Source: JAAYJM01 sp964498585
Lineage (GTDB): Bacteria; Bacteroidota; Ignavibacteria; Kapaibacteriales; UBA2268
NCBI GenBank assembly: GCA_964498585.1
Contig: CAZCHH010000057.1
Location: forward strand, 1-22,403
Reading direction: 5' to 3'
Length of the DNA stretch: 22,403 nucleotides
In this document: in pieces, positions 1 through 7,253 of the stretch
Numbering within the stretch: the stretch's first letter is position 1
Layout: each line of letters begins with the position of its first letter
Notes under the pieces: generated by a model
Told to the model about the DNA's origin: nothing
The model's database searches: none
What the model saw: the letters and a program-made list of their open reading frames with translations, nothing else
Position numbers and translations under genes: made by a program

Positions 1-16
1 ATAATAGCAATATATT

Positions 17-99
17 ATGTCATTCCGAGCGTAGCGAGGAATCTCACAAGTCATTGTTTCCTCTACATTTGAGATTACTCACTTCGTTGCCAATGACAT
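17..99. repeat. Dispersed palindromic repeat, copy A
   Basis: An imperfect inverted repeat beginning ATGTCATT and ending AATGACAT. The two 28-nt arms (19-46 and about 70-97) match at about 21 positions. The left arm has the form GTCATTCCGAGCG...GAATCTCA and the right arm TGAGATTACTCACTTCG...CAATGAC. A second copy of the same element lies at 17047-17131, with the same internal segment CTACATTTGAGATT. No reading frame is associated with it, so it looks like a non-coding mobile or MITE-like/RNA-structured element of the GTCATTC type that litters many bacterial intergenic regions. Confidence 0.75.
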
Positions 100-112
100 C
101 GCTTTTTTGTCG

Positions 113-193
113 GTCATTCTGAACGAAGTGAAGAATCCAGAGAATAGTAGTTTAAAGGAAATATTCTGGATTCTTCGCTGCGCTCAGAATGAC
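113..193. repeat. Dispersed palindromic repeat, copy B
   Basis: A strong inverted repeat running from GTCATTCTGAACG at 113 to CAGAATGAC at 193. The arms (about 113-146 and 162-193) agree at roughly 29 of 32 positions, including GAAGAATCCAGA against TCTGGATTCTTC. The central loop is about 15 nt and AT-rich. It shares the terminal GTCATTC motif with copy A but has a different centre, so it is a related subfamily. The transcribed form would fold into a long hairpin. Confidence 0.75.
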
Positions 194-204
194 AGTGTTA
201 AGTT

Positions 205-259
205 ATGTCATTTCCATTTAAATAAAGCACTTGCTTTATCGTGGGATTCGAAATGACAT
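205..259. repeat. Short GTCATT-bounded palindrome, copy C
   Basis: Begins ATGTCATTT and ends AAATGACAT, a perfect 9-bp terminal inverted repeat. The interior holds AATAAAGCA/TGCTTTAT as a partial inner stem. It is the third GTCATT-bounded element in the first 260 bases and probably a degenerate or shorter member of the same family. From 260 to 424 I see only AT-rich sequence with no recognisable signal. Confidence 0.55.
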
Positions 260-424
260 TTTGATTTTATACTATTAGTTAGCGGTTTGGTATAAAATAT
301 AGCAATTTCTTCATTTTATTTATTAAAAACAAAATTGAGAAATTAAATATAAGAAAAGATTTGATTTCTTTATTTCTAATCATCCCACTATTTAGGGAGA
401 ATATTATTCAAAAATAAATACAAA

Positions 425-1153
425 TTATTCATTTTTATAAATTCTTTCGCCAAAGATATTAGTTCCGATACGAACCAAGGTTGCTCCTTCTTCAATAGCA
501 ATCTGATAATCTCCGGACATACCCATAGAAAGATGATTAATATTGCTTTCAGGAAATTCTTTCTTTATTTCGTCAAATTTTATGTGAAGTAGCTTAAATT
601 CTCTACGTATTATGCTTTCATCATTTGAAAAAGAACCAATCGTCATAAGTCCTTTAATTGAAATATTATTTAGATTTGAAACCTGTTCGAATAATTTTAG
701 AGTATCGTTTGGGTCGCACCCGAATTTTGATTCTTCAGCAGAAGTATTGATTTGAATTAAAACATCAATGTTTCTATTAATTTTCTCAGCATGCCTTGAA
801 ATTTCCTTAGCTAACAGAAAAGAATCAACGGAGTGAATAAGAGAAACAAAATTAATTATATATTTAACCTTGTTTCGCTGTAAATGACCAATGAAATGCC
901 ATTTTGGGCTGTATTTAGAATAATCAATTTGATTATGCTTTTCAAGCAATTCCTGGACATAGTTTTCACCGATATTTTGTATTCCGGCATTTAATGAAAG
1001 TTCTACCAGTGGGAGTGGTTTTGTCTTAGCAACAGCGATAACAGTAATATCATCATAATTTCGATTGCATTTTTTAACAGTTGAAATAATATTATTTTTA
1101 ACTGTCATCCATCGATTTTCTATTTCTTTTTGATAAATTGAAAAGTCTTTCAT
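425..1153 (-). CDS. YggS/PLPBP-family pyridoxal phosphate homeostasis protein
   Basis: A 242-residue single-domain protein of the alanine racemase N-terminal (YggS/PROSC/PLPBP) family, which binds pyridoxal 5'-phosphate in the cytoplasm and buffers its supply without known catalysis. The PLP lysine is in the motif AVAKTKP (Lys43). Other family signatures are GENYVQE (about residue 62), WHFIGHLQRNK (about 86), KGLMTIG and, near the end, LSMGMSGDYQIAIEEG and RIGTNIFGER. Length and motif order are normal. The ATG at 1153 is the only sensible start because residues 1-35 match the usual helical lead-in. No clear Shine-Dalgarno is seen. It stands alone between hairpin- and repeat-bearing gaps, 250 bp downstream of the peptidase-like gene on the same strand, so co-transcription is possible but not shown. 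Confidence 0.93.
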   Translation of the reverse strand: MKDFSIYQKEIENRWMTVKNNIISTVKKCNRNYDDITVIAVAKTKPLPLVELSLNAGIQNIGENYVQELLEKHNQIDYSKYSPKWHFIGHLQRNKVKYIINFVSLIHSVDSFLLAKEISRHAEKINRNIDVLIQINTSAEESKFGCDPNDTLKLFEQVSNLNNISIKGLMTIGSFSNDESIIRREFKLLHIKFDEIKKEFPESNINHLSMGMSGDYQIAIEEGATLVRIGTNIFGERIYKNE

Positions 1154-1228
1154 AAATCATAAATACTGATTAAAAAAAATCACTCAAAAGAGGGATAAGC
1201 TATAAATATTAGATATAGCTTGAATAAT

Positions 1229-1257
1229 TCATCCGATGACTCGCAGTCATCGGATGA
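1229..1257 (-). terminator. 13-bp hairpin between two minus-strand genes
   Basis: A perfect stem (1229-1241 with 1245-1257) and a CGC loop, containing ATCCGATGACT/AGTCATCGGAT. It lies about 150 bp downstream of the stop of the minus-strand peptidase-like gene and 76 bp upstream of the YggS start. There is no T-run on either side, so it may be a processing/stability hairpin or a weak terminator rather than a canonical intrinsic terminator. The rest of 1154-1403 is AT-rich and shows nothing else. Confidence 0.4.
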
Positions 1258-1403
1258 CTAGATTCACTTACAATATTAAAATTTTTAAAAATTAGAGGAA
1301 AAAACTTAGTTTTTTTAATTTTTAATTGCAAATCATTTATTATCAATAATTACTGAATATTTTACCATAAATTTATGAATTATACAGTATAGATATAAAT
1401 AAA

Positions 1404-2399
1404 TTATAATAATACATCTTCTTCAATTTCTTGTTCAACATCAATGAGTTTTCCATTATCCATAACTAAATAATTATCGAAATAAACAGTAGGTTTTTTT
1501 ACTAAACCGTCAACATGAAGCTTAACAGCAATTTTTCCACCCATACTGATATTATTTCCGAAAGCAATATGAATAGTACCTAAAACTTTTTCATCTTCGA
1601 GAATACTACCAGTTAATTTTGCTTTGTAATTAGTACCGATACCGAATTCACCGATAGCGAAAGCATCAGCACCAGCTTTATTTAGCATACTGGAAAATCT
1701 ATCTGCTTCTTCTTTGCCAGTGATAGACTTAGCGTAACCATCTTTAACTTCTATAGTAACTGGGTCTTTAAGCAAGCCGATACCTGCGATTGAGCCATCG
1801 AAAACTATAACACCATTTGATTTGCCTTCAGTAGGAGCAAGATAGACTTCTCCAGACGGGAGGTTCCCATAATCGCCGATGTTACGAAGAACACCTGTGC
1901 TGGAAATAACCCTACGGTTTTTTACATATAAAGTAATATCTGTACCGAGTTTAGAGATAACTCTAATTTTTTGAACTTTTTTCATTTTTTCAGCTACAGA
2001 TTTGGTAGTTTCAATAATTCTATTGGGGTCGGCACTTAAGCAACGGGAAAGTGTATCGAGAGTGATACTGGGCATAGTAGCTACTCTAACTCCAAGGTCA
2101 GAGGCGATTCGTCGTGCATCGGTATGGGTTAGTGAGCGGTATGTAGGACAAACTACTACATCTACTTTTCTCATAATAGATGCGATTTGGTCTGGGGGTT
2201 CTTCGCCGTTCAAATCGCGTGAGAGCATCTCAAAGATAAATGCTTCACTTGCTATTGTTGCTCCAGCTTCATAAAGGGCGTAACCTATTTCGCGCATTTT
2301 CTCATCAGTAACAACAAGAAAAGTTTCATCTTGTGTTAAACATAAGAAATCTTTTACAGCAGTCATTGCTGCTTTTTGTAATTTTGGTTGTGTTGGCAT
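1404..2399 (-). CDS. Aminopeptidase T-like (peptidase M29 family) protein
   Basis: A 331-residue protein of the M29/aminopeptidase T superfamily (COG2309), two-metal leucyl aminopeptidases that also include NicX-type ring-cleaving dioxygenases. Candidate metal ligands are visible: Glu184 in NLPSGEVYLAP, Glu251 in AIGEFGIGTN, an acidic patch at 268-270, His277 in GTIHIAFGNN, and His295/Asp297 in LHVDG. The Glu-Glu spacing and the final H-x-D resemble the M29 set. The protein is shorter than the roughly 400 residues of classic AmpT/AmpS, with a shorter segment between the two histidines. The N-terminal half (1-140) is a Rossmann-like alpha/beta region. It is predicted cytoplasmic, with no signal peptide. 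The reaction is uncertain: aminopeptidase is the default name, but an unrelated metal-dependent activity is possible. Confidence 0.8.
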   Translation of the reverse strand: MPTQPKLQKAAMTAVKDFLCLTQDETFLVVTDEKMREIGYALYEAGATIASEAFIFEMLSRDLNGEEPPDQIASIMRKVDVVVCPTYRSLTHTDARRIASDLGVRVATMPSITLDTLSRCLSADPNRIIETTKSVAEKMKKVQKIRVISKLGTDITLYVKNRRVISSTGVLRNIGDYGNLPSGEVYLAPTEGKSNGVIVFDGSIAGIGLLKDPVTIEVKDGYAKSITGKEEADRFSSMLNKAGADAFAIGEFGIGTNYKAKLTGSILEDEKVLGTIHIAFGNNISMGGKIAVKLHVDGLVKKPTVYFDNYLVMDNGKLIDVEQEIEEDVLL

Positions 2400-2828
2400 A
2401 ACTATCTTTTTTTATTTTTATGTTAAATTCTTACTTTTTGGAAAAAGCATTATTTTGTTTAGCTAAAATGCAATATAATAAAAAAAATTTAATTGCAAAA
2501 CTTTTTTTATTTTTTTTTGTATAAATTTGATTTTTATTAAGTTATCTTAAAATAAATCAACAATTTTTCAACAATACACTTTTCCATTACCGAGCATATT
2601 TAATTCTATTTATTGATTCATATTATGCAAATTTGCTTAATGTGTATGTGTAAATCAATAAAAGATGTTTTACACTCTTAAAAAATACATTATTCCGTTA
2701 CTTTAATTTGCTATCCAATAACTTACAAATTAAAAATAAAAACTAAATGCTTAATTGTAATAAAATTATATGTAAAATTAAAAAAAATATATTAAATAAA
2801 AAAATATAATTATTATTGTAACTTTTTT
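2400..2828. promoter_or_regulatory. AT-rich divergent intergenic region with two dyads
   Basis: This 429-bp gap separates the minus-strand peptidase-like gene from the plus-strand sigma factor, so it must hold both promoters. Two 60-base rows that I counted have only 13-15% G+C. Two symmetrical sites stand out. One is a perfect palindrome GCAAATTTGC at 2627-2636, extended by ATTA/TAAT on each side across one mismatch (2622-2641). The other is GTGTAAA/TTTACAC at 2648-2654 and 2669-2675. Just before the sigma gene, TAACTTTT (2819-2826) is close to the Bacteroidetes -7 box TAnnTTTG. Operator function is a guess. Confidence 0.35.
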
Positions 2829-3434
2829 ATGATTGAATTTGTCATAAAACAAAGTAAATATAAAATTGGAATGTTCGGTAGAAAAAAACATATTAACACA
2901 GAAATAGATATAGAAAGCACAATTCAAGAGCTTCAAAGAGGTAGTGCTGAAGCATTTCATATTTTATATCATAAATATAATCAAAAAATATACAGGTTTT
3001 GTTTGCGAATGTTATGCGATTCGAAATTAGCTGAAGACGCTTTTCAGGAAACATTTATAAAATTATTTGAACATAAGAAAGATTTCCGTGGCGCTAATTT
3101 CAGTGCCTGGCTATATGCTATTGCAAGAAATACCTGCTTAAATTTAATTCGCTCAAGAAAGAATTATGAACAATATGATGCACTAACAAATTTTCCACTT
3201 CAAGAAAAGAGCACCGATTATTATACAAAGAAATACATACAAGATGCAATAATGAATTTACCTGTTTCTCTACGTGAAGCTATTATTCTTAGAGAATATC
3301 AGGAATGCTCTTATCAGGAAATTGCTGAAATTGTTGGGATTGATTTATCACTTGCTAAAGTAAGAGTGCATAGAGCAAGATTAATTTTAAGAAAAACTTT
3401 AGAACCAATTGCAAAAGAAATTTATGAACACTGA
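2829..3434 (+). CDS. ECF-type sigma-70 family RNA polymerase sigma factor
   Basis: A 201-residue extracytoplasmic-function sigma factor that would direct RNA polymerase to a dedicated promoter set. Region 2 spans about residues 38-110 (AFHILYHKYN, DAFQETFIKLFEH, FSAWLYAIARNTCLNLIR) and region 4 about 136-190 (NLPVSLREAIILRE, SYQEIAEIVGI, AKVRVHRARLILRK), with no region 3, as expected for the ECF class. The first ATG is used here. An ATG at 2871 (MFGRKK...) leaves a more typical short leader before region 2 and sits at a better distance from the TAACTTTT box, so the true start may be 14 codons later. The 3' end overlaps the next gene by 11 bp (ATGAACACTGA), a strong sign of translational coupling to its partner and probable inhibitor. 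Confidence 0.93.
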   Translation: MIEFVIKQSKYKIGMFGRKKHINTEIDIESTIQELQRGSAEAFHILYHKYNQKIYRFCLRMLCDSKLAEDAFQETFIKLFEHKKDFRGANFSAWLYAIARNTCLNLIRSRKNYEQYDALTNFPLQEKSTDYYTKKYIQDAIMNLPVSLREAIILREYQECSYQEIAEIVGIDLSLAKVRVHRARLILRKTLEPIAKEIYEH

Positions 3435-4812
3435 AAAATTAATATCGAAATATCTTGATGGCAATTTAACTAATGAAGAAGATGCTATTCTTCGCTTTGC
3501 TATTAATAATGATTTAAAAGCAAAAAATGCTTTTGAGCAGTCAGTTCATATTTTTTCTATAATGAAAAAAGATGCTCAGGATATAAGAGTACCCAAAAAA
3601 CTCTTATCTAATACTGAAGATATTATTATGATGAAGTATATTAATATTGCCAATCAAAATATTAAGTCGGTTCCAGTTAAGAGGAACTACAAATTCGCAT
3701 ATAATTTGATTGCTGCTTCTGTTTGCTTTTTATTCTTAAATTTATTTTTTATTGCTGATTTAGAATACAATCCAAATTCTATTAATTCTGAAAAAACTTC
3801 TTCAATTAAATATAATAGCATTGAATTTTCAAATGATTTACTTTTTAATTCTGATATAATTAATTCTAATCAAAAGAAAAAAGTTGATAACAAAGAAATT
3901 CTAATTGTTAATAAAAATGAAATATTAAAAGAATCGACAGAGAATATCTCTACTCGAAGCAATGAAGAAGCTCTTGCTGAAAGAAATAATACAATTGGTG
4001 AAAATGAAGAATTTACTCTGGAATTCAAAAATCCTAATACTTTACTTAAATCTATAGAAATTAGCAAATTAACAACTGATTTTATTGAAAATCCCAAACA
4101 AATTGATTTAACAAATTTAAAATTAATTGAAGAAGCAAAGATAAATGAAAACTACCAATTAAATGATGAAATTTTGAATGAATTGAGTAATAATAATATT
4201 CAACAAACAAATTTAATGAATATTAAAGATTTTAATTTTTCTTCAAAAGTAATAAATATAAATTCATTTTTTGGAACAGATGTTATTCGTAGTGGCATAT
4301 CAGATGACCAGAAGGCAATAGTATCTAATTTTTCTCAAAGCGTAACTTATTCAATAACAAATACACATAGCGTAGGAGTAGAATTTGGTTATTCAAATTA
4401 TACATTTAATGAAAATCTTGCTCCTAACGAAACACAACCTCAAAAGATTAAACAAACAGATGAAGCAATTTTAAAGGTAAATGAATTAAGTCCTTTACCA
4501 ATAAATTTTAATTATAGCTCACTTTCATTTGATAACAACAAACAGATATACTGGGGTGCAGCATTTTACGAATTATTAATGCTTGATAACGATATTATTT
4601 CATTAAAAAGTCGCATAGGGGCTGGTGTAACTGAGGAAGGGCCCCTGAGTTATGGAAGAATTTTTTCTTGCTATCAGTTATTTAATGGTTTTAATATTAC
4701 TATTGGAACAGAAGGAAGAGTATTTTTCTCAAGATTCCCAGAGATTACTCAGTCATCAAAAGAATTAAAAGCAATATTTTCGATAATTTATGGCTTCCAA
4801 ATAAATTTGTAA
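3424..4812 (+). CDS. Membrane anti-sigma-like protein with C-terminal beta-barrel-like domain
   Basis: 462 residues from the ATG at 3424; an in-frame ATG at 3409 lies deeper inside the sigma gene and is less likely. Three parts are visible. Residues 1-60 form a helical cytoplasmic domain (ISKYLDGNLTNEED, then HIFSIMKKD) like anti-sigma N-termini but without the zinc-binding HxxxCxxC. One membrane helix lies at about 91-110. Then comes a long Asn/Ser/Glu-rich linker. From about 275 to the end there are alternating amphipathic strands (SVTYSITNTHSVGVEFGYS, LKSRIGAGVTEEG, FNITIGTEGRVFF, FSIIYGFQINL) typical of small outer-membrane barrels, including an aromatic-rich last strand. Position directly after, and overlapping, the ECF sigma gene supports a regulatory role. 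Similar sigma-coupled proteins with a helix plus barrel are known in Bacteroidetes. The sensing role is inferred. Confidence 0.68.
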   Translation: MNTEKLISKYLDGNLTNEEDAILRFAINNDLKAKNAFEQSVHIFSIMKKDAQDIRVPKKLLSNTEDIIMMKYINIANQNIKSVPVKRNYKFAYNLIAASVCFLFLNLFFIADLEYNPNSINSEKTSSIKYNSIEFSNDLLFNSDIINSNQKKKVDNKEILIVNKNEILKESTENISTRSNEEALAERNNTIGENEEFTLEFKNPNTLLKSIEISKLTTDFIENPKQIDLTNLKLIEEAKINENYQLNDEILNELSNNNIQQTNLMNIKDFNFSSKVININSFFGTDVIRSGISDDQKAIVSNFSQSVTYSITNTHSVGVEFGYSNYTFNENLAPNETQPQKIKQTDEAILKVNELSPLPINFNYSSLSFDNNKQIYWGAAFYELLMLDNDIISLKSRIGAGVTEEGPLSYGRIFSCYQLFNGFNITIGTEGRVFFSRFPEITQSSKELKAIFSIIYGFQINL

Positions 4813-4864
4813 ATTTGTTAAGTTCAAATGAATTTTCTTTAGTAAAAAAATGAAAAAAAATTAT

Positions 4865-4904
4865 TATATTTGAAAGTTTGTAAAAATATTTTTTAGAATG
4901 GAGG
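4865..4904 (+). promoter_or_regulatory. Candidate promoter (TATATTTG) and Shine-Dalgarno for the Asp-box gene
   Basis: TATATTTG at 4865-4872 matches the Bacteroidetes -7 consensus TAnnTTTG exactly. The -33 TTTG partner is only loosely present (TTTAG near 4838). A perfect GGAGG at 4900-4904 lies 5 nt before the ATG at 4910. The 97-bp spacing after the anti-sigma-like gene suggests the Asp-box gene has its own promoter, though read-through is possible. Confidence 0.4.
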
Positions 4905-4909
4905 CATAA

Positions 4910-6874
4910 ATGAAATTATTCCAACAATTTTTAACAGGACTTTTCCTTTTTTCCTTGCTGTCTTTCAGCAATGTTCAAGCTAATGAAGCAATAAAAATAA
5001 ATCCAGCCCAATGCTTCGAATGCAAATATAAACCAATCTTAAGCGAAACAAGTCAATTTGTAAATAAACATAAAGGCGACAAACTTCTAGAAGATGGTAA
5101 CTTTAATATTCTTGATTCTTTAGCTAATGCTTATTCATATTTTACAGGTGACCAACAGCCTTTAGTATATGATACTCAAACTGGTACTTTAATCACAATT
5201 AAACGTGGTTTCTATGATACAAGGTCTTCAAAATATTCTTCTTATGAAGGAGAAAATCTTTGCGACAACCTTTTTATTTTAAAATCTACTGATTGGGGAA
5301 ATACTTGGAGCGAACCACTCCTCGTTTATAATGTAAAAACTTCTGGTAATACAGATAAATGGGCAAGATACCCCAGTGTTGCTCCTATAATTATTGAAGA
5401 TAACCTTTGGTATGCTTTTACATTTCCAATTACTGGTTCTTCTAGCGGTTGGAATGGTTTTGTAAATGGTATATATTACTATGATCAGTTTACTTATGCA
5501 TTAGATACAGCTCACTTTGAAGGAAAAGTTCTAGGATGGCTTGGTACCGCATCTAAAATTGTTGCAAATGGCGAAGGGGATGCTACAGGTATAGCATTAG
5601 GTAATTTAATCATTCAAAGTGGTTCACCTTTACAAGAGAATAACTATATTGGTATGAGAAAAACTATAGGATTTGATGAATGGTTCAGCCATATTCCTTC
5701 TCAATGGCATTCCAATAAATTCATCTCTGCTACAGGATCTGGTGATAGCGCAAGAACTTCATCTTTGATTTCTCTTATAAAAGATGATGATAATAAATTG
5801 TTTATGGCTGCTTATGGTGTTTTTACTGGTGGTGATACTGATGATAGAAGGTCTGTTGGTGTTTCTACTTCAGAAGATTTCGGTGAAACTTGGACTGAAT
5901 TTAATATTTTACCTTTTACTCTTGTAAGAGAATATGCTCAAGCTCAGGGTGCAAATCCGGATAGCGTAGCTTTTGTATATAACCAAGACTTTGTTGTACT
6001 TAACAATGGGGATTACTCATTTGCAATGTATTTAAGAGAATATAATGATAGCCGTGAAACAGATTCATTAAATATCAAACAAATAGTTGAAGTATATTGG
6101 GAAAATGGTGTTTGGGGTGTTAGAAAAGTAGCTGACCTTACCGGACTTTGGGTTCCTTACTTTGAAGAAGGAGACCAAACTCAAGCTTCTTTGGCTAACA
6201 ACCAATTACAAAATGAAATTCAAATTTCCAGAACCGTTGATGGAAATAATGTTGTTATTAAATGGATCGATTTACTCGGTGTCGTTCATAATTGGGATGA
6301 AGGAACATTTACTTGGGAAACAAGTGATATTTATTGTTCTACAAGAAATATTGCTTCTTCTACTTGGTCTGAATCCCAAAATTTGACAAACTCTAATGCT
6401 GTTGATAGGATAACTTGGATCCCTGATATGTTGCCAGACAATTTAAATATTCCCATTTTAAAAGTGAAAACAATGGCTATTGAAGGAGAAACCGAAAACG
6501 ATGCAAGAATCAGACAAATGAATACTGCTGGCGATAATTATGAACAGCATGTTTTGATTGGTCATTATAATTTAGTTCTTTCTGTTGATGAATACAATAG
6601 CTCTAGCACTAATGAAGTTAATATTAATGGTGTTTATCCAAATCCTGCAAGCGATAAAGCTAATATTGATTTTACTTTATCTGCAAGCGGAAATGTAACT
6701 ATTGATATTTATAATGTATATGGAAAACTTGTTGCTAATGTATTCAATAGCTTTATTAATGATGGTTTTAATTCAGTAAACTTCAATACTAAAGATTTAC
6801 CAACAGGTGTATATTTCATTACTTTGCGAACCGCTAACGAAAGTATTACAAAACAATTGAACGTAATCAGATAG
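4910..6874 (+). CDS. Secreted Asp-box (BNR/sialidase-fold-like) protein with T9SS sorting domain
   Basis: A 654-residue exported protein. The N-terminus is a signal peptide (LFLFSLLSFSNVQA, cleavage about residue 24). The body has sialidase-type Asp boxes, STDWGNTW (about 126) and STSEDFGETW (about 320), plus short tryptophan-rich strands throughout, consistent with a six-bladed BNR/sialidase-like propeller. The last 80 residues (from about 574) are a classic type A sorting domain: VYPNPASDKANIDF, VTIDIYNVYGKLV and LPTGVYFITLR. It is therefore predicted to cross the outer membrane by the type IX system and be surface-attached or released. Catalytic sialidase residues cannot be confirmed by eye, so the substrate is unknown; glycan binding or a structural role are alternatives. 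It lies between the sigma/anti-sigma pair and a TonB operon and ends in a strong hairpin, so it is probably transcribed as a unit of its own. Confidence 0.82.
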   Translation: MKLFQQFLTGLFLFSLLSFSNVQANEAIKINPAQCFECKYKPILSETSQFVNKHKGDKLLEDGNFNILDSLANAYSYFTGDQQPLVYDTQTGTLITIKRGFYDTRSSKYSSYEGENLCDNLFILKSTDWGNTWSEPLLVYNVKTSGNTDKWARYPSVAPIIIEDNLWYAFTFPITGSSSGWNGFVNGIYYYDQFTYALDTAHFEGKVLGWLGTASKIVANGEGDATGIALGNLIIQSGSPLQENNYIGMRKTIGFDEWFSHIPSQWHSNKFISATGSGDSARTSSLISLIKDDDNKLFMAAYGVFTGGDTDDRRSVGVSTSEDFGETWTEFNILPFTLVREYAQAQGANPDSVAFVYNQDFVVLNNGDYSFAMYLREYNDSRETDSLNIKQIVEVYWENGVWGVRKVADLTGLWVPYFEEGDQTQASLANNQLQNEIQISRTVDGNNVVIKWIDLLGVVHNWDEGTFTWETSDIYCSTRNIASSTWSESQNLTNSNAVDRITWIPDMLPDNLNIPILKVKTMAIEGETENDARIRQMNTAGDNYEQHVLIGHYNLVLSVDEYNSSSTNEVNINGVYPNPASDKANIDFTLSASGNVTIDIYNVYGKLVANVFNSFINDGFNSVNFNTKDLPTGVYFITLRTANESITKQLNVIR

Positions 6875-6892
6875 TTCAATATTATAAAATAA

Positions 6893-6929
6893 TTTGCTCC
6901 TTCTTAACTGCCATTTAAGAAGGAGCAAA
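6893..6929 (+). terminator. Perfect 15-bp terminator hairpin
   Basis: TTTGCTCCTTCTTAA (6893-6907) pairs perfectly with TTAAGAAGGAGCAAA (6915-6929) around a 7-nt loop. It starts 18 bp after the stop of the Asp-box gene. The flanking A/T pairs at the base of the stem replace a separate U-tract. It separates this gene from the TonB operon. Confidence 0.75.
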
Positions 6930-6974
6930 AGATTGATGATGAGTGTGAATATGTAATATATATATATTAACTTC

Positions 6975-7037
6975 TTGCGATTTATTAATAAAATCGCAAA
7001 TTATATTTAAATATGCTTCTATTATTTTAAAATAGAA
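6975..7037. promoter_or_regulatory. Two small hairpins in the leader upstream of the TonB operon
   Basis: TTGCGATTT (6975-6983) pairs with AAATCGCAA (6991-6999). TTCTATT (7017-7023) pairs with AATAGAA (7031-7037). They follow the terminator of the upstream gene and precede the larger dyad at 7110-7162, inside the 379-bp gap before the TonB receptor gene. The role is unknown. They may be degenerate repeats or regulator sites. Confidence 0.3.
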
Positions 7038-7109
7038 TATACTTATTTGTTTAATAAACGAAGAAATAAAAGAATTGTTTCAGATATTTTAAAAAATTTT
7101 AAAATCATA

Positions 7110-7162
7110 TTGAAAGTAGTGAAAAAACGAAATATAAATAAATAAGAATTCACTACTTTCAA
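7110..7162. promoter_or_regulatory. 14-bp inverted repeat upstream of the TonB operon
   Basis: TTGAAAGTAGTGAA (7110-7123) is the exact reverse complement of TTCACTACTTTCAA (7149-7162), separated by 25 nt of AT-rich sequence. It lies 91 bp upstream of the receptor start codon at 7254. A near match to the -7 box, TAAATTTA, follows at 7185-7192. The position suits an operator or paired binding site for a dimeric regulator, or an RNA leader hairpin if transcription starts further upstream. Confidence 0.4.
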
Positions 7163-7253
7163 AATGAGATAAAAAAGTAAATGTTAAATTTATCGAAATT
7201 AATAAATATAATTAAATAACAATAATTCTTAATAATTAACAATCGGAGTTATT

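Noticed and set aside
2002..2274. Plus-strand open frame across the peptidase-like gene
   Set aside because: It is antisense to a well-supported gene, has no ribosome site and shows no recognisable protein pattern.
4910..6874. Calling the Asp-box protein a sialidase
   Set aside because: Only the Asp boxes are clear; the catalytic arginine triad, Tyr/Glu pair and Asp cannot be assigned by eye.
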